A stretch of 64,000 bases of DNA. Origin: Fimbriimonadaceae bacterium. Lineage in GTDB: Bacteria; Armatimonadota; UBA10988. The notes below the pieces were generated by a model. It saw only the letters and a list, made by a program, of their open reading frames with translations, was not told where the DNA came from and searched no databases. The stretch lies in assembly GCA_020850355.1 (NCBI GenBank), contig JADZEX010000020.1:186001-250000 (forward strand), in the 5' to 3' direction. Made by a program: the position numbers and the translations under genes. Shown here piece by piece: positions 33,377 to 46,428 of this stretch (within the stretch, counting starts at the first letter, position 1; every line of letters begins with the position of its first letter).

Positions 33377-34822
33377 ATGCATCTGCTGTGCCGTGAAGGA
33401 CTCGCTGCTGCTCTCGCCGCCGGGGCCGGTTATGCCGACGCTCGGGGGCTGCTGACGCGCTGGGAGTACCTCGGCGCGAAACACGGTCGGCCCAGCGACG
33501 TGACGCAGACCGAGGATCTGGGGATCAGCCTGCGGGTGCTGGTGGACGGCGCCTGGGGCTTCGCCGCGACGGCGCGCCCGACCCGCGAGGCGGTGCTCGC
33601 GACCGCGCAGCGCGCCGTTGCCAACGCCCGCGAGGCGGCCCGCTTCCGGCGCCAGCCGGTGCAGTTGGCCCCCGAGCCGGTGGTGACGGCCCGCTACGAG
33701 ACGCCGCGGCAGCAGGACCCTTGGACGGTCTCGCTGAGCAGCAAGCTGGATTTGCTGGTGCGGGTCAGCGAGCTGTTGGAGCAGGAGCCGGCGGTGCGCG
33801 TCGGGGAGGCCCGGATGGGCTTCCGGACCGAGGAACAGGTCTTCCTGACCAGTGAGGGCAGCGTGATCGACCAAACGCTGCACTGGGCCGGCTGCGGGAT
33901 CGCCGCGACGACCACCGGGCCGGGCGGGATCCAGCGGCGCAGCTACCCGTCGAGCTGGCTACAGTGGATCAGCGGCGGCTACGAACTGCTCGACCGTTAC
34001 GACCTGCTGTCCCATGCGGCGCAATGCGCGGCCGAGGCGGCGGCGCTGCAGCAGGCCGATCCGTGCCCGGCCGGCGAGTTTGACCTGATTCTGGACCCTC
34101 AGCAGTTGACGCTGCAGATTCACGAGAGCGTGGGTCATCCGCTGGAGCTCGACCGCGTGCTGGGCGGCGAGGCCAACTACGCGGGCACCTCCTTCGCGAC
34201 GCCCGACCTGTGCGGCTCGTTGCAGTACGGCAGCCCGCTGGTCACGCTGACCGCCGATGCGACGTTGCCGGAGGGTGTCGCGACCTTCGGCTTCGACGAC
34301 GAGGGCGTCGCCGCGCAGAAGTGGTCGCTGGTCGAAGACGGCGTGCTGCGTAGCTACCTGACCAGTCGCGAGTACGCCGGCGTCGTCGGGGAGCAGCGCA
34401 GCCGGGGCACGATGCGGGCCGACGGCTGGCGCCACGTGCCGATCGTCCGGATGGTCAACATCAGCCTCGAACCCGGTCGCGAGCCACTCAGTCTGGAGGA
34501 GCTGATCGCCGACACGAAGCACGGGCTGCTGATGTCCACCAACCGCTCCTGGAGCATCGACCAGCGCCGGGTGAACTTCCAGTTCGGCTGTGAGCTGGCC
34601 TACGAGATTCGCCACGGCAAGCTCGGCCGGCTGCTGCGCAACCCGACCTACCAGGGTTACACGACGGGCTTCTGGAACCGTTGCGACGCCATTTGCGACG
34701 CCCGCGAGTGGTCCCACTGGGGCATCTTCAACTGCGGCAAGGGACAACCCCCGCAGACCGCCGAGATGAGCCACGGCTCGTCGCCGGCGCGCTTCCGGCA
34801 GGTCAACTGCGGCGTCTCCTGA
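33377..34822 (+). CDS. tldD: TldD-family metallopeptidase
   Basis: A 481-residue TldD/PmbA-family protein with the zinc motif HESVGHPLE (HExxxH, first histidine at about 249), the downstream GFDDEGVAAQ and the closing NCGKGQPPQTAEMSHG. TldD works with TldE as a heterodimer that degrades unfolded peptides, matures microcin B17 and handles CcdA. The HExxxH marks this as the catalytic TldD subunit. No TldE homologue is in the window, although the two are usually neighbours. GAGGTAAG lies upstream of the ATG. Confidence 0.92.
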   Translation: MHLLCREGLAAALAAGAGYADARGLLTRWEYLGAKHGRPSDVTQTEDLGISLRVLVDGAWGFAATARPTREAVLATAQRAVANAREAARFRRQPVQLAPEPVVTARYETPRQQDPWTVSLSSKLDLLVRVSELLEQEPAVRVGEARMGFRTEEQVFLTSEGSVIDQTLHWAGCGIAATTTGPGGIQRRSYPSSWLQWISGGYELLDRYDLLSHAAQCAAEAAALQQADPCPAGEFDLILDPQQLTLQIHESVGHPLELDRVLGGEANYAGTSFATPDLCGSLQYGSPLVTLTADATLPEGVATFGFDDEGVAAQKWSLVEDGVLRSYLTSREYAGVVGEQRSRGTMRADGWRHVPIVRMVNISLEPGREPLSLEELIADTKHGLLMSTNRSWSIDQRRVNFQFGCELAYEIRHGKLGRLLRNPTYQGYTTGFWNRCDAICDAREWSHWGIFNCGKGQPPQTAEMSHGSSPARFRQVNCGVS

Positions 34823-34835
34823 GCCTGCTCAACGC

Positions 34836-34865
34836 CGCGGGCCGGGCGGCAGCGCCCGGCCCGCG
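34836..34865. terminator. Bidirectional hairpin between tldD and the thioredoxin gene
   Basis: A perfect 12-bp GC stem (CGCGGGCCGGGC and complement) with a 6-base loop lies midway between the two converging stop codons. No T-run follows on either strand. Confidence 0.6.
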
Positions 34866-34889
34866 AAAGGTCGATCCAGGTGGTGGCGT

Positions 34890-35417
34890 TCAGTTCGCCG
34901 GGGCCGGCGCCTTCAGGGCGGCCTCGACCGCCTGGTGGATCTCCTCGCCGGTGTTGTCGTCGAAGCCGACAGTCTTCCAGGCGACCTTGCCGTCCTTACC
35001 GATCAGGTAGAAGGCCGGGATGCCCTGCACCTTGTAAGCGTCGCCGGCCTTGCCGTCGGGGTCCATCGGCACGCGGAAGTCGTACTTGTTGGTCTTCAGG
35101 AAGCTCTTCACCCGCGCCGCCTCTTCGCCGCAGTTGACCGCCAGCACGACCAGCTTGCCTTCCTTGGCGGCCGGCGTCTCGCTGAGCTTCTGGGTGTGCG
35201 GCAGCGCAGCGCGACAGGGCGGGCACCAGGTGGCCCAGAAGTCAAGGTAGACCACCTTGCCCTTCAGGTCGCTGAGCTTCACTTCCTGGCCATCGAGGTC
35301 CTTGAGCTGGATCTGCGGCGCCGTGGTGCCGACCGCCAGGCCGTCTTCGTCGGCCGACATCGGGGCCACCAGCAGGCCAACCAGCAGCAGTCCCAGCAAC
35401 CAGCCATACTTGCGCAT
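34890..35417 (-). CDS. TlpA-like secreted thioredoxin
   Basis: I start at ATG 35417 (GGGAGAGC upstream): 175 residues with a signal peptide or anchor (WLLGLLLVGLLVAPMSA) and an AhpC/TSA-Redoxin fold. The active site is WATWCPPC (C65, C68), and IPAFYLIGKDG holds the cis-proline equivalent. Such proteins reduce disulfides in the periplasm, for example in cytochrome c maturation. No cytochrome genes are next to it. It is divergent from the DUF6259-like gene. Confidence 0.92.
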   Translation of the reverse strand: MRKYGWLLGLLLVGLLVAPMSADEDGLAVGTTAPQIQLKDLDGQEVKLSDLKGKVVYLDFWATWCPPCRAALPHTQKLSETPAAKEGKLVVLAVNCGEEAARVKSFLKTNKYDFRVPMDPDGKAGDAYKVQGIPAFYLIGKDGKVAWKTVGFDDNTGEEIHQAVEAALKAPAPAN

Positions 35418-38400
35418 CGTGCTCTCCCGTCGTAGTTCCGCTGCCATTGGAACGTCGCCCGGCGGAGCGCGGTTCCCGGCGGCGAGCGGCAGGCGTTTGC
35501 GGCGACGTAACGGCAAGCGGCGCCGGCCGCCGTCAGCATGGCGCAGCACCGCCAGCCGCGCAGGAGCGCCCCGCGGGGCGGTGTACCTGTCGCCGGGAGC
35601 TCGTCATGGCGACTGCCTGGCTGCTGGCGCTGGCGCTCGGCGCACCGCTGCGGTGGGACTTCGGCAGCCCGCCGGAGGGGCTGCGGCTGCCGCCGGAAGC
35701 CGCCCTGGGCGGGCTGGTCGCCGGCGGCCAGCCGGCCGTGCTGGAGGTGCGGGCGACCGCACCGCACCACACCCGGGTGCTGCTGCCGCCGCTCGGCGGC
35801 GACGGCCTGCTGCGAGTCCGGGTGCGCTTCACGGCGCGGCAGGGCGCCACGGCGCTCTATCTCTACAGCCGCAGCGGGCCGAACGGTTTTCGGTTCGTCA
35901 ACTGGGACGGTCAGCGCCTCGGCGCGGCGCACTACCGCGGCGCCGAGCAGCCCAGTCAGGCCCTGGGCAGCGTCGCCTTGAACGTGCCGGACGGCACTTG
36001 GGTCGAGCTGGCCCTGGCCTGTCTGGGTGACCGGCTGCTGGCCAAGGGCTGGCCGGCGGGCGAGCCGGAACCGCGTTGGGGCATCGACGGCGAAGCCAGT
36101 GGCGCGGCCGCCGGGGACTGGGCCGCGGGGGTCTGGACCTCACCGCGCACGCCCTCGACGGCGACCGTGCAGTTCGACGAGCTCTCCTGGAGCGCTCTGG
36201 CGGCCGGCGATCCGGCGCTGCCGGCGGGGCCGCGGCAGTATCCCCCGCTGCAGCTCGCCGCTGACGCGCAGGGCAGCTTCGAGTTGCCGGCGCTGGTCGG
36301 GCTGGCCGGTCCGGAGCTGATCCTCGCCCTGGACCGGCACGATGGCGCGCTGGCCCAACTGCTCGACCGCCGCACCGGCCGCGACTGGCTGGCGGGCCAG
36401 GCGGGCGAGCCGCTCTTCGAGGTCACGCTGACCGGTCCGCCGGGTCGCGTTGCCCGGCAACTGACGGCCGCCGACTTTCCAGACCTGCAGATCCGGGTCG
36501 GGCCGGCCGACCTGGAGCTGCGCTATGGCGGGTTGGCGGCGCCGGCCCTGCGGCCCGTGGTGCGGCTGCATCGCGGGCCGGACGGCGAGCCGCGGCTGCG
36601 GCTGCTGCTGGGCAACGCCAGCAACCTGGCGGTCGCCCGGGTGCGCTTCCCGTGTTTCACGCTGCCGGCCGCGCTGCCCGGTGGCGACCCTCAGCGCGAC
36701 GAGCTGATTCTGCCGTGGGAGGATGGCTGCCTGCTGCCGCAGCCAGGCTCCACCAGCCAGCGGCGGCAGGCGCTCTACCCGGAACACGCCAGCCTGCAGT
36801 TCAGTGCCCGTTGCGACGACCTGGCGGGGCTCTACTGGGCGGCAGAGGACGGCGCCGGGGAGATCAAAGAGTGGCAACTCGACATCGCCGCCGGGCGTCG
36901 GGTGCGGCTGACGCTGGACCACCTGCGCCCGGAGACCGCCGGCGAGGCGGGCGACCTGCCCTACGACTGCGTCTTCCGCGCGGTGCCCGGCGGCTGGCGG
37001 AGCGCTGCCGCGCTGTACCGTCAGTGGGCCGTCAACCAGCCGTTCTGCGCCCCGCCGCTGGCCCAGCGCGCGGACCTGCCGGCGTTTCTGACCGCCGGCA
37101 GTGCGGTGCTGATCGCCGGGATCCAGAACGCTCAGGGCTACCAACCGGCGCTGCTGGGTGCCGACCTGGAGAAGCTGCCCGCGCTGCTGGCGACGTACCG
37201 CCAGGCGACCGGGCTGCGCCACCTGATCTTCGTGCCCTACGGCTGGGAGCAGCGCGGCACCTGGGCCGGGATCAACTACCTGCCGGCGGTCCCTCGCAAC
37301 GACGCCTGGCGCCAGGCCGCCGACCGGCTGCGGGCGCAGGGCGACCGGCTGGCATTCCTGCTGTCGGGCTACTGGTGGGTGCTGCGGCGGCAGGCCAACA
37401 GCAACGGCCCGGCGTTTGACGACAGCGCGCAGTTGGCGCAGCGGGGCGGATGGCTGGTGCGCGGTCCGGACGGCCAGCCCGCCGCCGTCGATGCCTTCGC
37501 CGAGCCAACCGGCCGGCAATCCTGGCGTGGCTACTCGGTGCAGCTCTGCCACGGCAGCCGCCCGGCCGCGGCGTACCTCGCCGAGCAGTTTGCCGGGGTC
37601 GCTGAGCTGGGTGTGGCGTTGGCCAGCTTCGATCAAGAGATCGGCGGTGGCCAGCGGCAGCCCTGCTACGACCCGGCGCACGGCCATCCCCCGGGCTACG
37701 GCGCCTGGATGACCGCCGACTTCCGGGCGCTCTGTCACCAGATCCGGGAGGCCCGCCGCGGCGCGGGACGGGAGTGGGGGCTGCTCATCGAAAACGTCAG
37801 CGAGGCGGCGATGCCGGAGCTGGCGACCTACTGGTCGCGGCAGTTCGGGGAGGTCAACGTCGGGGCAACCGGCGGGCGGGGGCTCGGGTTGTTCAGCTAC
37901 CTTTACCACGACCGCGTGACCGCCATCGGCGCCGCCTGCGTGCAGGGCCAGGGCACCCTCGGGCGACGGCCGGACGCCCTGCTGCGGGTGCGCATCTTGG
38001 CCAACAACCTGACCCGCGGCCTGATCCCCGGTCCGTTCCTGAACGACGTCGCCCTGGAGGCCAGCGATCCCTGGCGGCGGCTGGTAAGCCGGGCCTTCGT
38101 GGCCTTCTGCCGGCCCTACGCGCCGTTCGCGGAGTACCTCTTGCGCGGCCGCTGCGTCCCGCCGCCCGAGCTGGCGGGCGAGTCGCTGGAGACCTGGTAC
38201 CTCGACGGCGAGCAGCGCCGCACGGTGCGCCTGGCGGCGGTCACGGCTGGCAGTTTCGCCACGCCCGACGGCCGCGTCGGCACCGTGCTCGTCAACGCCA
38301 GCGACCAGCCGCAGGCGGTCACCGTGACCCGCCGCGGGCGCGGCGCGGTGGCCCTCTGCCAGGCCGACGGCAGCCCGGCCGGGGCGCTGCCGGTGACCGG

Positions 38401-38432
38401 CCCGCTGAGGCTGCAGCTCGAGCCGCTGGGAG

Positions 38433-41178
<2,746 letters not shown>

Positions 41179-41186
<8 letters not shown>

Positions 41187-41757
41187 GGTGGACGTCTTCT
41201 CCGGCGGGCAGCCTGCCGTGGTCGGCGGTGTGCCCCGCCTTGTGGTGGCTCAAGAACAGAGCTAGCCCCACCAGGGCCATCCCCCCGGCGAAGGCCAGCA
41301 GGTCCAGCGTGGTGCTGTACTTCAGCCGCAGAGCCTGCTGGAAGAACTTCACCACCAGCATCAGCAGGACCACATTGGCGAGCCGGTTCTTGAGGTCGTC
41401 GAGGCTGCGGATCAGCAGCAGCCGTTCGGCCACGTCGCTGCCCTCGGCGAGGTCGATCTTGTTGATGAACAGCTCGTAGAGCCCCAGCGAGAAGATCAGC
41501 ATGATCACCGCCAGGAGGTAGACGTCGAGCACTTTGATGGTCTCGCCGATAATCCCCTGCCGGAGCGTCTCGCGAACCTCGTGGCTGGCGCTGGTGGTCG
41601 CGTACGCGCCGATCTCGGCCAGCAGATGCAGCACATCGACCGTCGCCAGGAAGAAGATGCCGATCGCCACCAGCAGGCTCGCCACGACCGCCACCAGGGC
41701 GAGCAGGCGGCTATGCCAGAGGACCGCCTCGAAGGCCAGCTCGATGCGCTTGATCAT
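41179..41757 (-). CDS. UPF0114 (YqhA-like) membrane protein
   Basis: A 192-residue protein with four predicted membrane helices. YLLAVIMLIFSLGLYELFINKID and SLDDLKNRLANVVLLMLVVKFF are the family signature, and a histidine-rich tail (SHHKAGHTADHG) follows. The function of UPF0114 is unknown. It is translationally coupled at both ends, to the helical membrane protein gene upstream and the Ca2+ ATPase downstream, which suggests a shared membrane or ion role. Confidence 0.88.
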
Positions 41758-42407
41758 CTTCCGACGTCACCTTCCGTGGCTGCCCGGTCGGCGCCTGGCT
41801 GCAGCGCGGCCCAGGCCGTGTGGTAGCCGGCGGCGGCCGCCGCGGCGGCCGGCTCGTCGCCGCGCAGACCCTCGGCCAGCCAGGCGCGCTGCGCCTCGGC
41901 GAGCTGCTCGAAGTGGGCGGCCAGGCGCGCCAGGGCGGCCTCGTCCAGTGTAGGGGCGGTCAGCGTTGCCGTCAGGAGCGCCTCGGCCCGTGCAGCGAGC
42001 TCCTCGTGGGGCTCGGCGGAGAGCCGCTCCCAAGCCGCGTGGTTGCCAACCGCCGCCAGGCTGCGCAAGGCCCGCAGCGCCCGGTCCAGCAGCGGTCCCG
42101 CCGGCGATGCGGGCGGCACGGCCGCGACGGCGTCGAGCAGCGCCTGGTCCAAGCCGAACTTGCGCCACAGCTCGGCCTCGAACGAGGCACGACGGACGGC
42201 TTGCGAGACGAAGCGCGACGCCAGCCAGCCAGCGCCGGCCAGGACGAGCGTGCTGCCGGCCAGCCCGGGCCACCCGGCGCCGCTGGCGAGCAGCCGGCGG
42301 ACGGTCTCGCAGATCACCAGGAAGGTCACCCCCAGGCCGATCACCTCGACCCACAGAGTCCGCGGGGTGGCATACTCGCGGCGCACGTTGGCGCAGGTGA
42401 CGTCCAA
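41754..42407 (-). CDS. Membrane hairpin plus helical domain protein
   Basis: A 217-residue protein starting at TTG 42407 with GAGGTAACC upstream. Two membrane helices (about 20-40 and 46-62) precede an alanine-rich helical cytoplasmic domain of 150 residues. I recognise no family. Its layout mirrors that of the next protein upstream in the same operon, and it ends with an ATGA overlap into the UPF0114 gene. Confidence 0.65.
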   Translation of the reverse strand: MDVTCANVRREYATPRTLWVEVIGLGVTFLVICETVRRLLASGAGWPGLAGSTLVLAGAGWLASRFVSQAVRRASFEAELWRKFGLDQALLDAVAAVPPASPAGPLLDRALRALRSLAAVGNHAAWERLSAEPHEELAARAEALLTATLTAPTLDEAALARLAAHFEQLAEAQRAWLAEGLRGDEPAAAAAAAGYHTAWAALQPGADRAATEGDVGR

Positions 42408-42414
42408 GGTTACC

Positions 42415-43260
42415 TCACAGCAGCAGGTCGCCCTCGCGCCGCTCGCTCGACGTTGCGACGCTCTGCGGCCGGTCTTGCTCGGCGGCCAGCGCGTCGTGGG
42501 CCGCCAGCAGCCGGTCGAAGGTGGCCTCCTCGGTCAACTCCTCGAACAACTCGGTGGCATCGGAAGACTCGTCGATATTCTGCGCCAGCCGTCGCATCCC
42601 TGCGGCAAACTCGTCGAGTTGGCTGGTCAGCCGCGGATCGTCGGCCGTGCCCAGCGCCGCGGCGAGCGCTTCGCTGTAGTCGAGCAGCGCCCGCTCGAAG
42701 GCGTCGGCAAACCCTTCGAGTTGCTTGTACTCCCGATCGACTCGCGCCTGCATCGCCGCCAGGCGGCCCGGCTGGCGCATCGACTCGGCGCAGCGGTCGT
42801 ACAGCTTGCGCAGTTCATCGACCTTCAGCACGCGCTGGAAGAACGCCAGCAGCGCCTCGCGGACCACCTGCAACTGCTCGTCGATCTGCCGCGGGTACTG
42901 GTACCAGGCGCTGTGCCTGCTGAGGTCGACCATCGTGGTGTAGACCCCCAGCACGCTGTCGACCTGTTCGTCGAGCGACCAGTCGACCCTCGTCAGGGCC
43001 TCGCTATAGCGCAGCAGCTCGGCATCCAGGCCGACCTCCTGCCAGCGTTCGCGGAGCCGGCGGCGCTGCCACAAACTGCCGACCGGCACCCACAGAAAGG
43101 CGAAGTTGACGAACGACACCAGGGCCAGAATCTCGTTCTGGGTCAACTGCGCCAGCAACATCAGCGCGCCGGCCAGGCCGGCGACCCCCAGCGCCGACAC
43201 GGTATCGCCGTGGCGGTCGCTGAAGTAGAGTCGCAGGTCTTCCAGCGTGATGCGTGGCAA
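42415..43260 (-). CDS. Membrane hairpin plus long helical domain protein
   Basis: The track start at 43872 reads back through the phosphodiesterase gene. A TTG at 43260 with AAGGA at a spacing of about 8 gives MPRITLEDLRLYFSDRHG and 281 residues. Two membrane helices lie near 23-70 (VSALGVAGLAGALMLLAQL; LALVSFVNFAFLWVPVG). The rest is a long coiled-coil-like helical region (QIDEQLQVVREALLAFFQRV) with an acidic end. No family is recognised. Confidence 0.65.
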   Translation of the reverse strand: MPRITLEDLRLYFSDRHGDTVSALGVAGLAGALMLLAQLTQNEILALVSFVNFAFLWVPVGSLWQRRRLRERWQEVGLDAELLRYSEALTRVDWSLDEQVDSVLGVYTTMVDLSRHSAWYQYPRQIDEQLQVVREALLAFFQRVLKVDELRKLYDRCAESMRQPGRLAAMQARVDREYKQLEGFADAFERALLDYSEALAAALGTADDPRLTSQLDEFAAGMRRLAQNIDESSDATELFEELTEEATFDRLLAAHDALAAEQDRPQSVATSSERREGDLLL

Positions 43261-43307
43261 GGTCGCGTCCTTCGGAACAGACCGCGGCAACGGGCGGCGC
43301 AGTTCCC

Positions 43308-43793
43308 CTACCACTGAATCAACTCCGCCGCTGCTTCGCCGTGCTGCACGGTAAGTATGGCGCAACTGTACCGCGGCAGGCCACGTTTGTCGGTCGGCGA
43401 GCCGGGATTCAGCAGCAGTTGGGCGCCGTTCCACTCGACCAGCGGACGGTGACTGTGCCCGAAGACGACCACCTGGGCCGCCGGGAACCAGCTCGCCGCG
43501 CGTTGGGCGGTCGACCGGCCGAGCCCGCTGTGGCCATGCGTCAGGCCGATCAGGACGCCCTCCCAGCGCAGCTCGATCCGTTCGGGCAGCGCCTGGCAGA
43601 CCTCCCAGGGGTCGGTGTTGCCGGCCACCGCGGTGACTGGCGCCAGCACCCGCAGCGGGTCCAGCACCGCCAGGTCGTTGAGGTCGCCAGCGTGCAGGAT
43701 CTGGTCGACCCCGGCGAAGGCGACGAACAACTCGTCTGGCAGACCGCCGCCATAGCGCGGCAGATGGGTGTCCGACAGAACCCCGATTCTCAT
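43308..43793 (-). CDS. YfcE/MJ0936-type phosphodiesterase
   Basis: A 161-residue small metallophosphoesterase: MRIGVLSDTHLPR (D8, H10), ILHAGDLND, VAGNTDPWE, THGHSG and FGHSHRP give the full set of metal ligands. The short size and motif order are those of the YfcE/MJ0936 family, which cleaves phosphodiesters such as bis-pNPP in vitro; the natural substrate is unknown. It overlaps the preceding gene by ATGA. Confidence 0.9.
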   Translation of the reverse strand: MRIGVLSDTHLPRYGGGLPDELFVAFAGVDQILHAGDLNDLAVLDPLRVLAPVTAVAGNTDPWEVCQALPERIELRWEGVLIGLTHGHSGLGRSTAQRAASWFPAAQVVVFGHSHRPLVEWNGAQLLLNPGSPTDKRGLPRYSCAILTVQHGEAAAELIQW

Positions 43794-45274
43794 GGTCGGC
43801 GCTCCTCCAGCCGCAACAGCTCCAGCCGCGCCGCAGCCGCCTGGCGCAGCAACTCTGCGCGGTCGGGATCAATCCCTTGCAGCGCCGGCTCCAGCGCCGC
43901 CGCGGCGAGGTCGGAGACCGGCTCCAGCGCGAGCCGCCGCCGGCTGGCCCAGCGCCGGGTCAGCCGGGCGACCTGCTCCCAGCCCTGCGCCCCCGGCAGA
44001 TCATCGAGCGCCTGGAGGCGCCAGAGCCTTTGGTAGACCAGCCGCAGGAAATCGTTCACCTCCGGCGCCCCAGAGTCCGGGGCCAGCCCGGCAGTCGACA
44101 CCAGCAGGTCCTCCCAGCCGCCCTGCCGCTGTTCTGGCGGCAGCGCCTCGAAACGCGCCGCGGCGGCGGCCTGGTCGCCATCCAGCCAGAGCACGAAGAC
44201 ACCGTCGGCGGCCAGGTTGGCAGCCGCCGCACGCAGCCCGTCGTCGGCCGGAAGGGCTGCGCGAAGCGTCGCCAACTCGCGCTCGACGACCGGCAGCAGC
44301 GGTCCCAACGGCGTTCGCTCGAAGGCTGTGCAGCCCGGCCGGGTGACGATCCGGCCGCGCTGGAAGGCGCTCCAGAGGGCCTGGTAGAGCAGCCGCTCGG
44401 CCTGCGGCTGACGCCCAGCGCCGCCGGCCAGCTCGCGAGCGGTCAGGGCCCAGTAGACCGCGTGGGCCTCGGTCGAGCGCCAGTCGAGGGGGCCGTACTG
44501 GTGGTCGACCCGCTGCAGCCGGCGGAGGTCGTAGCGCCAGACCTGCTGCAGCCGGGCCAGGCGCGCCCGCGCCCGCAGCTTGGCCAGACCGGTCTCGCAA
44601 TCGCGTTGCGCCAGCAACCGGCGAGTCGCCGCCGACGGCTGCGCCAGCGGCCCGTCGAGCTGCCAGCAGTCGCGCTCCAACCGCAGACCCAGCCGGGCCG
44701 CCGCCTGCCCGGCGCGCTGCTCGTCAGGCTCGAAGCGGGTGCTCGCGCCGGCCGCCGCGAGCAGTTCAAACTGCGGCCGGGGCCCGCCCAGGATCCAGGT
44801 CCACTCCTGCGCCCAGGCCAGTTGCCAGGGCGTCGCAGCCAGGTTCTCGGGGTCGCCGATGCGCTGGCTGATCGTCGCCGCCAGCGCGGTGGCCAGGCCG
44901 GCGCTGTGCGGCGCCGCGGCCAGGCCGTCGCTGAGCAGGCGCAGCCCGGCCAGGATCCAGTGGTACTGCTCGGCGGGATCCGCGAACTGGTTGGCAATGT
45001 TGTAGGAGAGGTTCCAGGCCTGGAACTCAGCCAACCCGTCGAGCTGCGGTTGCAGTGCGGCCATCGCCGCGGCGGTCTGCTGCAGCTCGAAGTAGTCGGC
45101 TTCGTCCTGTTGCCGGCTGGCGCGCAGCCAAAGCAGATCGACCAGCAAGCCGTTGAGCCCGCCGAAGGCGACCGGCGACAGCGCCGCGCCAGCCGGCACC
45201 GGCCGTGGTGCCGGGCGGACCACCGCCGCCACGGCCAGCAGCACCAACGCCACGACCAGCCGGGAGGTCCTCAT
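43790..45274 (-). CDS. Exported or anchored helical protein linked to an ABC module
   Basis: The track start at 45985 is a shadow; ATG 45274 overlaps the upstream permease stop (ATGA). The 494-residue protein has an N-terminal hydrophobic segment (LVVALVLLAVAAVV), then an alpha-helical solenoid-like region rich in W, Q and L (WLRASRQQDEADYFELQQT; YNIANQFADPAEQYHWILAGL) that resembles TPR-like repeats without the consensus. No family is recognised. Its position behind an ABC ATPase and two permeases suggests that it works with that transporter on the outer side of the membrane. Confidence 0.65.
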   Translation of the reverse strand: MRTSRLVVALVLLAVAAVVRPAPRPVPAGAALSPVAFGGLNGLLVDLLWLRASRQQDEADYFELQQTAAAMAALQPQLDGLAEFQAWNLSYNIANQFADPAEQYHWILAGLRLLSDGLAAAPHSAGLATALAATISQRIGDPENLAATPWQLAWAQEWTWILGGPRPQFELLAAAGASTRFEPDEQRAGQAAARLGLRLERDCWQLDGPLAQPSAATRRLLAQRDCETGLAKLRARARLARLQQVWRYDLRRLQRVDHQYGPLDWRSTEAHAVYWALTARELAGGAGRQPQAERLLYQALWSAFQRGRIVTRPGCTAFERTPLGPLLPVVERELATLRAALPADDGLRAAAANLAADGVFVLWLDGDQAAAAARFEALPPEQRQGGWEDLLVSTAGLAPDSGAPEVNDFLRLVYQRLWRLQALDDLPGAQGWEQVARLTRRWASRRRLALEPVSDLAAAALEPALQGIDPDRAELLRQAAAARLELLRLEERRP

Positions 45275-46428
45275 ACGGGCTCCCCCCCGGCCGCCTCGCG
45301 CCGGCCCGCCAGCAGGCTTGCCAGCAGCAGGCAGAGCAGCGTTTGGCCAGCCAGCAGCGCGGCCGCGGGTGACGCGGCGAGCCTCCAGCCGGCCGCCAGG
45401 TCGGGCACCGGCCAGGTCTGCACAAGCGGCGCGACGGCACTCACCGCCAGCGCCGCCAGCCCGGCGCGGGGGCTCGCCGGCAGCCAGGGCACGTGCACCG
45501 CCAGCAGCAGGTACCCGCCCACCACACAGGCCGCCGTGGCAAACTCCCAAAGGTGGCCGGCCAGCAGACCCAGCGCCGCGAGTAGCCCGCCCTGCAGCCA
45601 GCAGAGCAGCAACGCCCGCAGCAGGTTGGCGGCGAACCCACCCGCCGGTTGCAGCAGCGTTGGTCGGTCGCGCCCGCTCCACACCACTTCCCGCGGCGAG
45701 CGGTTGGTCACTGTGAGGACACCGTCGGTGTCTGCCGGCAGCGGGCAGGTGACGACGCCGTTGGAGGCCGTCACGGCACCGCTCAATCGGCTGCCGGCTG
45801 CCTGCCAGTCGAGCTGCGGGCCGGCCCCGGCCGCTCGCGGGCGGTAGCGCAGGCGCAGCTCGGACGGTTGCCTGGAGCTGCCGTCGACCCGCCGCGGGGC
45901 GGCGGCGAGGTTGTCGAAACGCCAGGTCTGCTGCCCCCCCGGCGGCAGCCGGGGCGGGTCGGGCTGACCGGGGTAGCGCCGCCACGCCGCCAGAGTCTGG
46001 AGCGCCGTTGGGCCCGGCGCGCGGTCGGTCGGCGCAGCGCCGGCGCGCCAGGTGAGGTTGCCGGCCAGCCCCAACCCAACCAGCAGCAGCAGCGTGGCGT
46101 CGAGGACCTGCAGTCCGACCCAGCGACCGACCAGCCGACTCGCCAGACTGGCTGGCCGGGTCTGCAACAAGTGGATCTGCCGGTCGCTGCGCTCGCGGGC
46201 CGGCAGGTCGGCGGCCAGCCAGCCGAGGTAGACCAGCAGCAGGCTCTGCGACAGCGTTAGGCTGAGCCGTACCAGCAGCGTCGCACGGCCGGCGACGGTG
46301 CCATCGTCGCGCAGTACCAGCGGCAGGGTCAGCGCCAGGGCCAGCAGCAGGGCGGCCACCAGCCGGGCGCTGCCGCCCCGCCAGGCGGCGCGCAGAGTCA
46401 ACTGCGCCAGCGCGGCGGCGCTACGCAT
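45271..46428 (-). CDS. ABC transporter membrane protein with extracytoplasmic beta insert
   Basis: A 385-residue ABC-2-like permease. It has helices at about 20-40, 55-75 and 105-125, then an extracytoplasmic insert of roughly 150 residues (about 127-270, beta-rich with FDNLAAAPRRVDGSS), and again four C-terminal helices. Identity rests mainly on context: its start overlaps the ABC ATPase gene by 8 bases. The insert is unlike ordinary six-helix ABC-2 permeases. Confidence 0.6.
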   Translation of the reverse strand: MRSAAALAQLTLRAAWRGGSARLVAALLLALALTLPLVLRDDGTVAGRATLLVRLSLTLSQSLLLVYLGWLAADLPARERSDRQIHLLQTRPASLASRLVGRWVGLQVLDATLLLLVGLGLAGNLTWRAGAAPTDRAPGPTALQTLAAWRRYPGQPDPPRLPPGGQQTWRFDNLAAAPRRVDGSSRQPSELRLRYRPRAAGAGPQLDWQAAGSRLSGAVTASNGVVTCPLPADTDGVLTVTNRSPREVVWSGRDRPTLLQPAGGFAANLLRALLLCWLQGGLLAALGLLAGHLWEFATAACVVGGYLLLAVHVPWLPASPRAGLAALAVSAVAPLVQTWPVPDLAAGWRLAASPAAALLAGQTLLCLLLASLLAGRREAAGGEPV

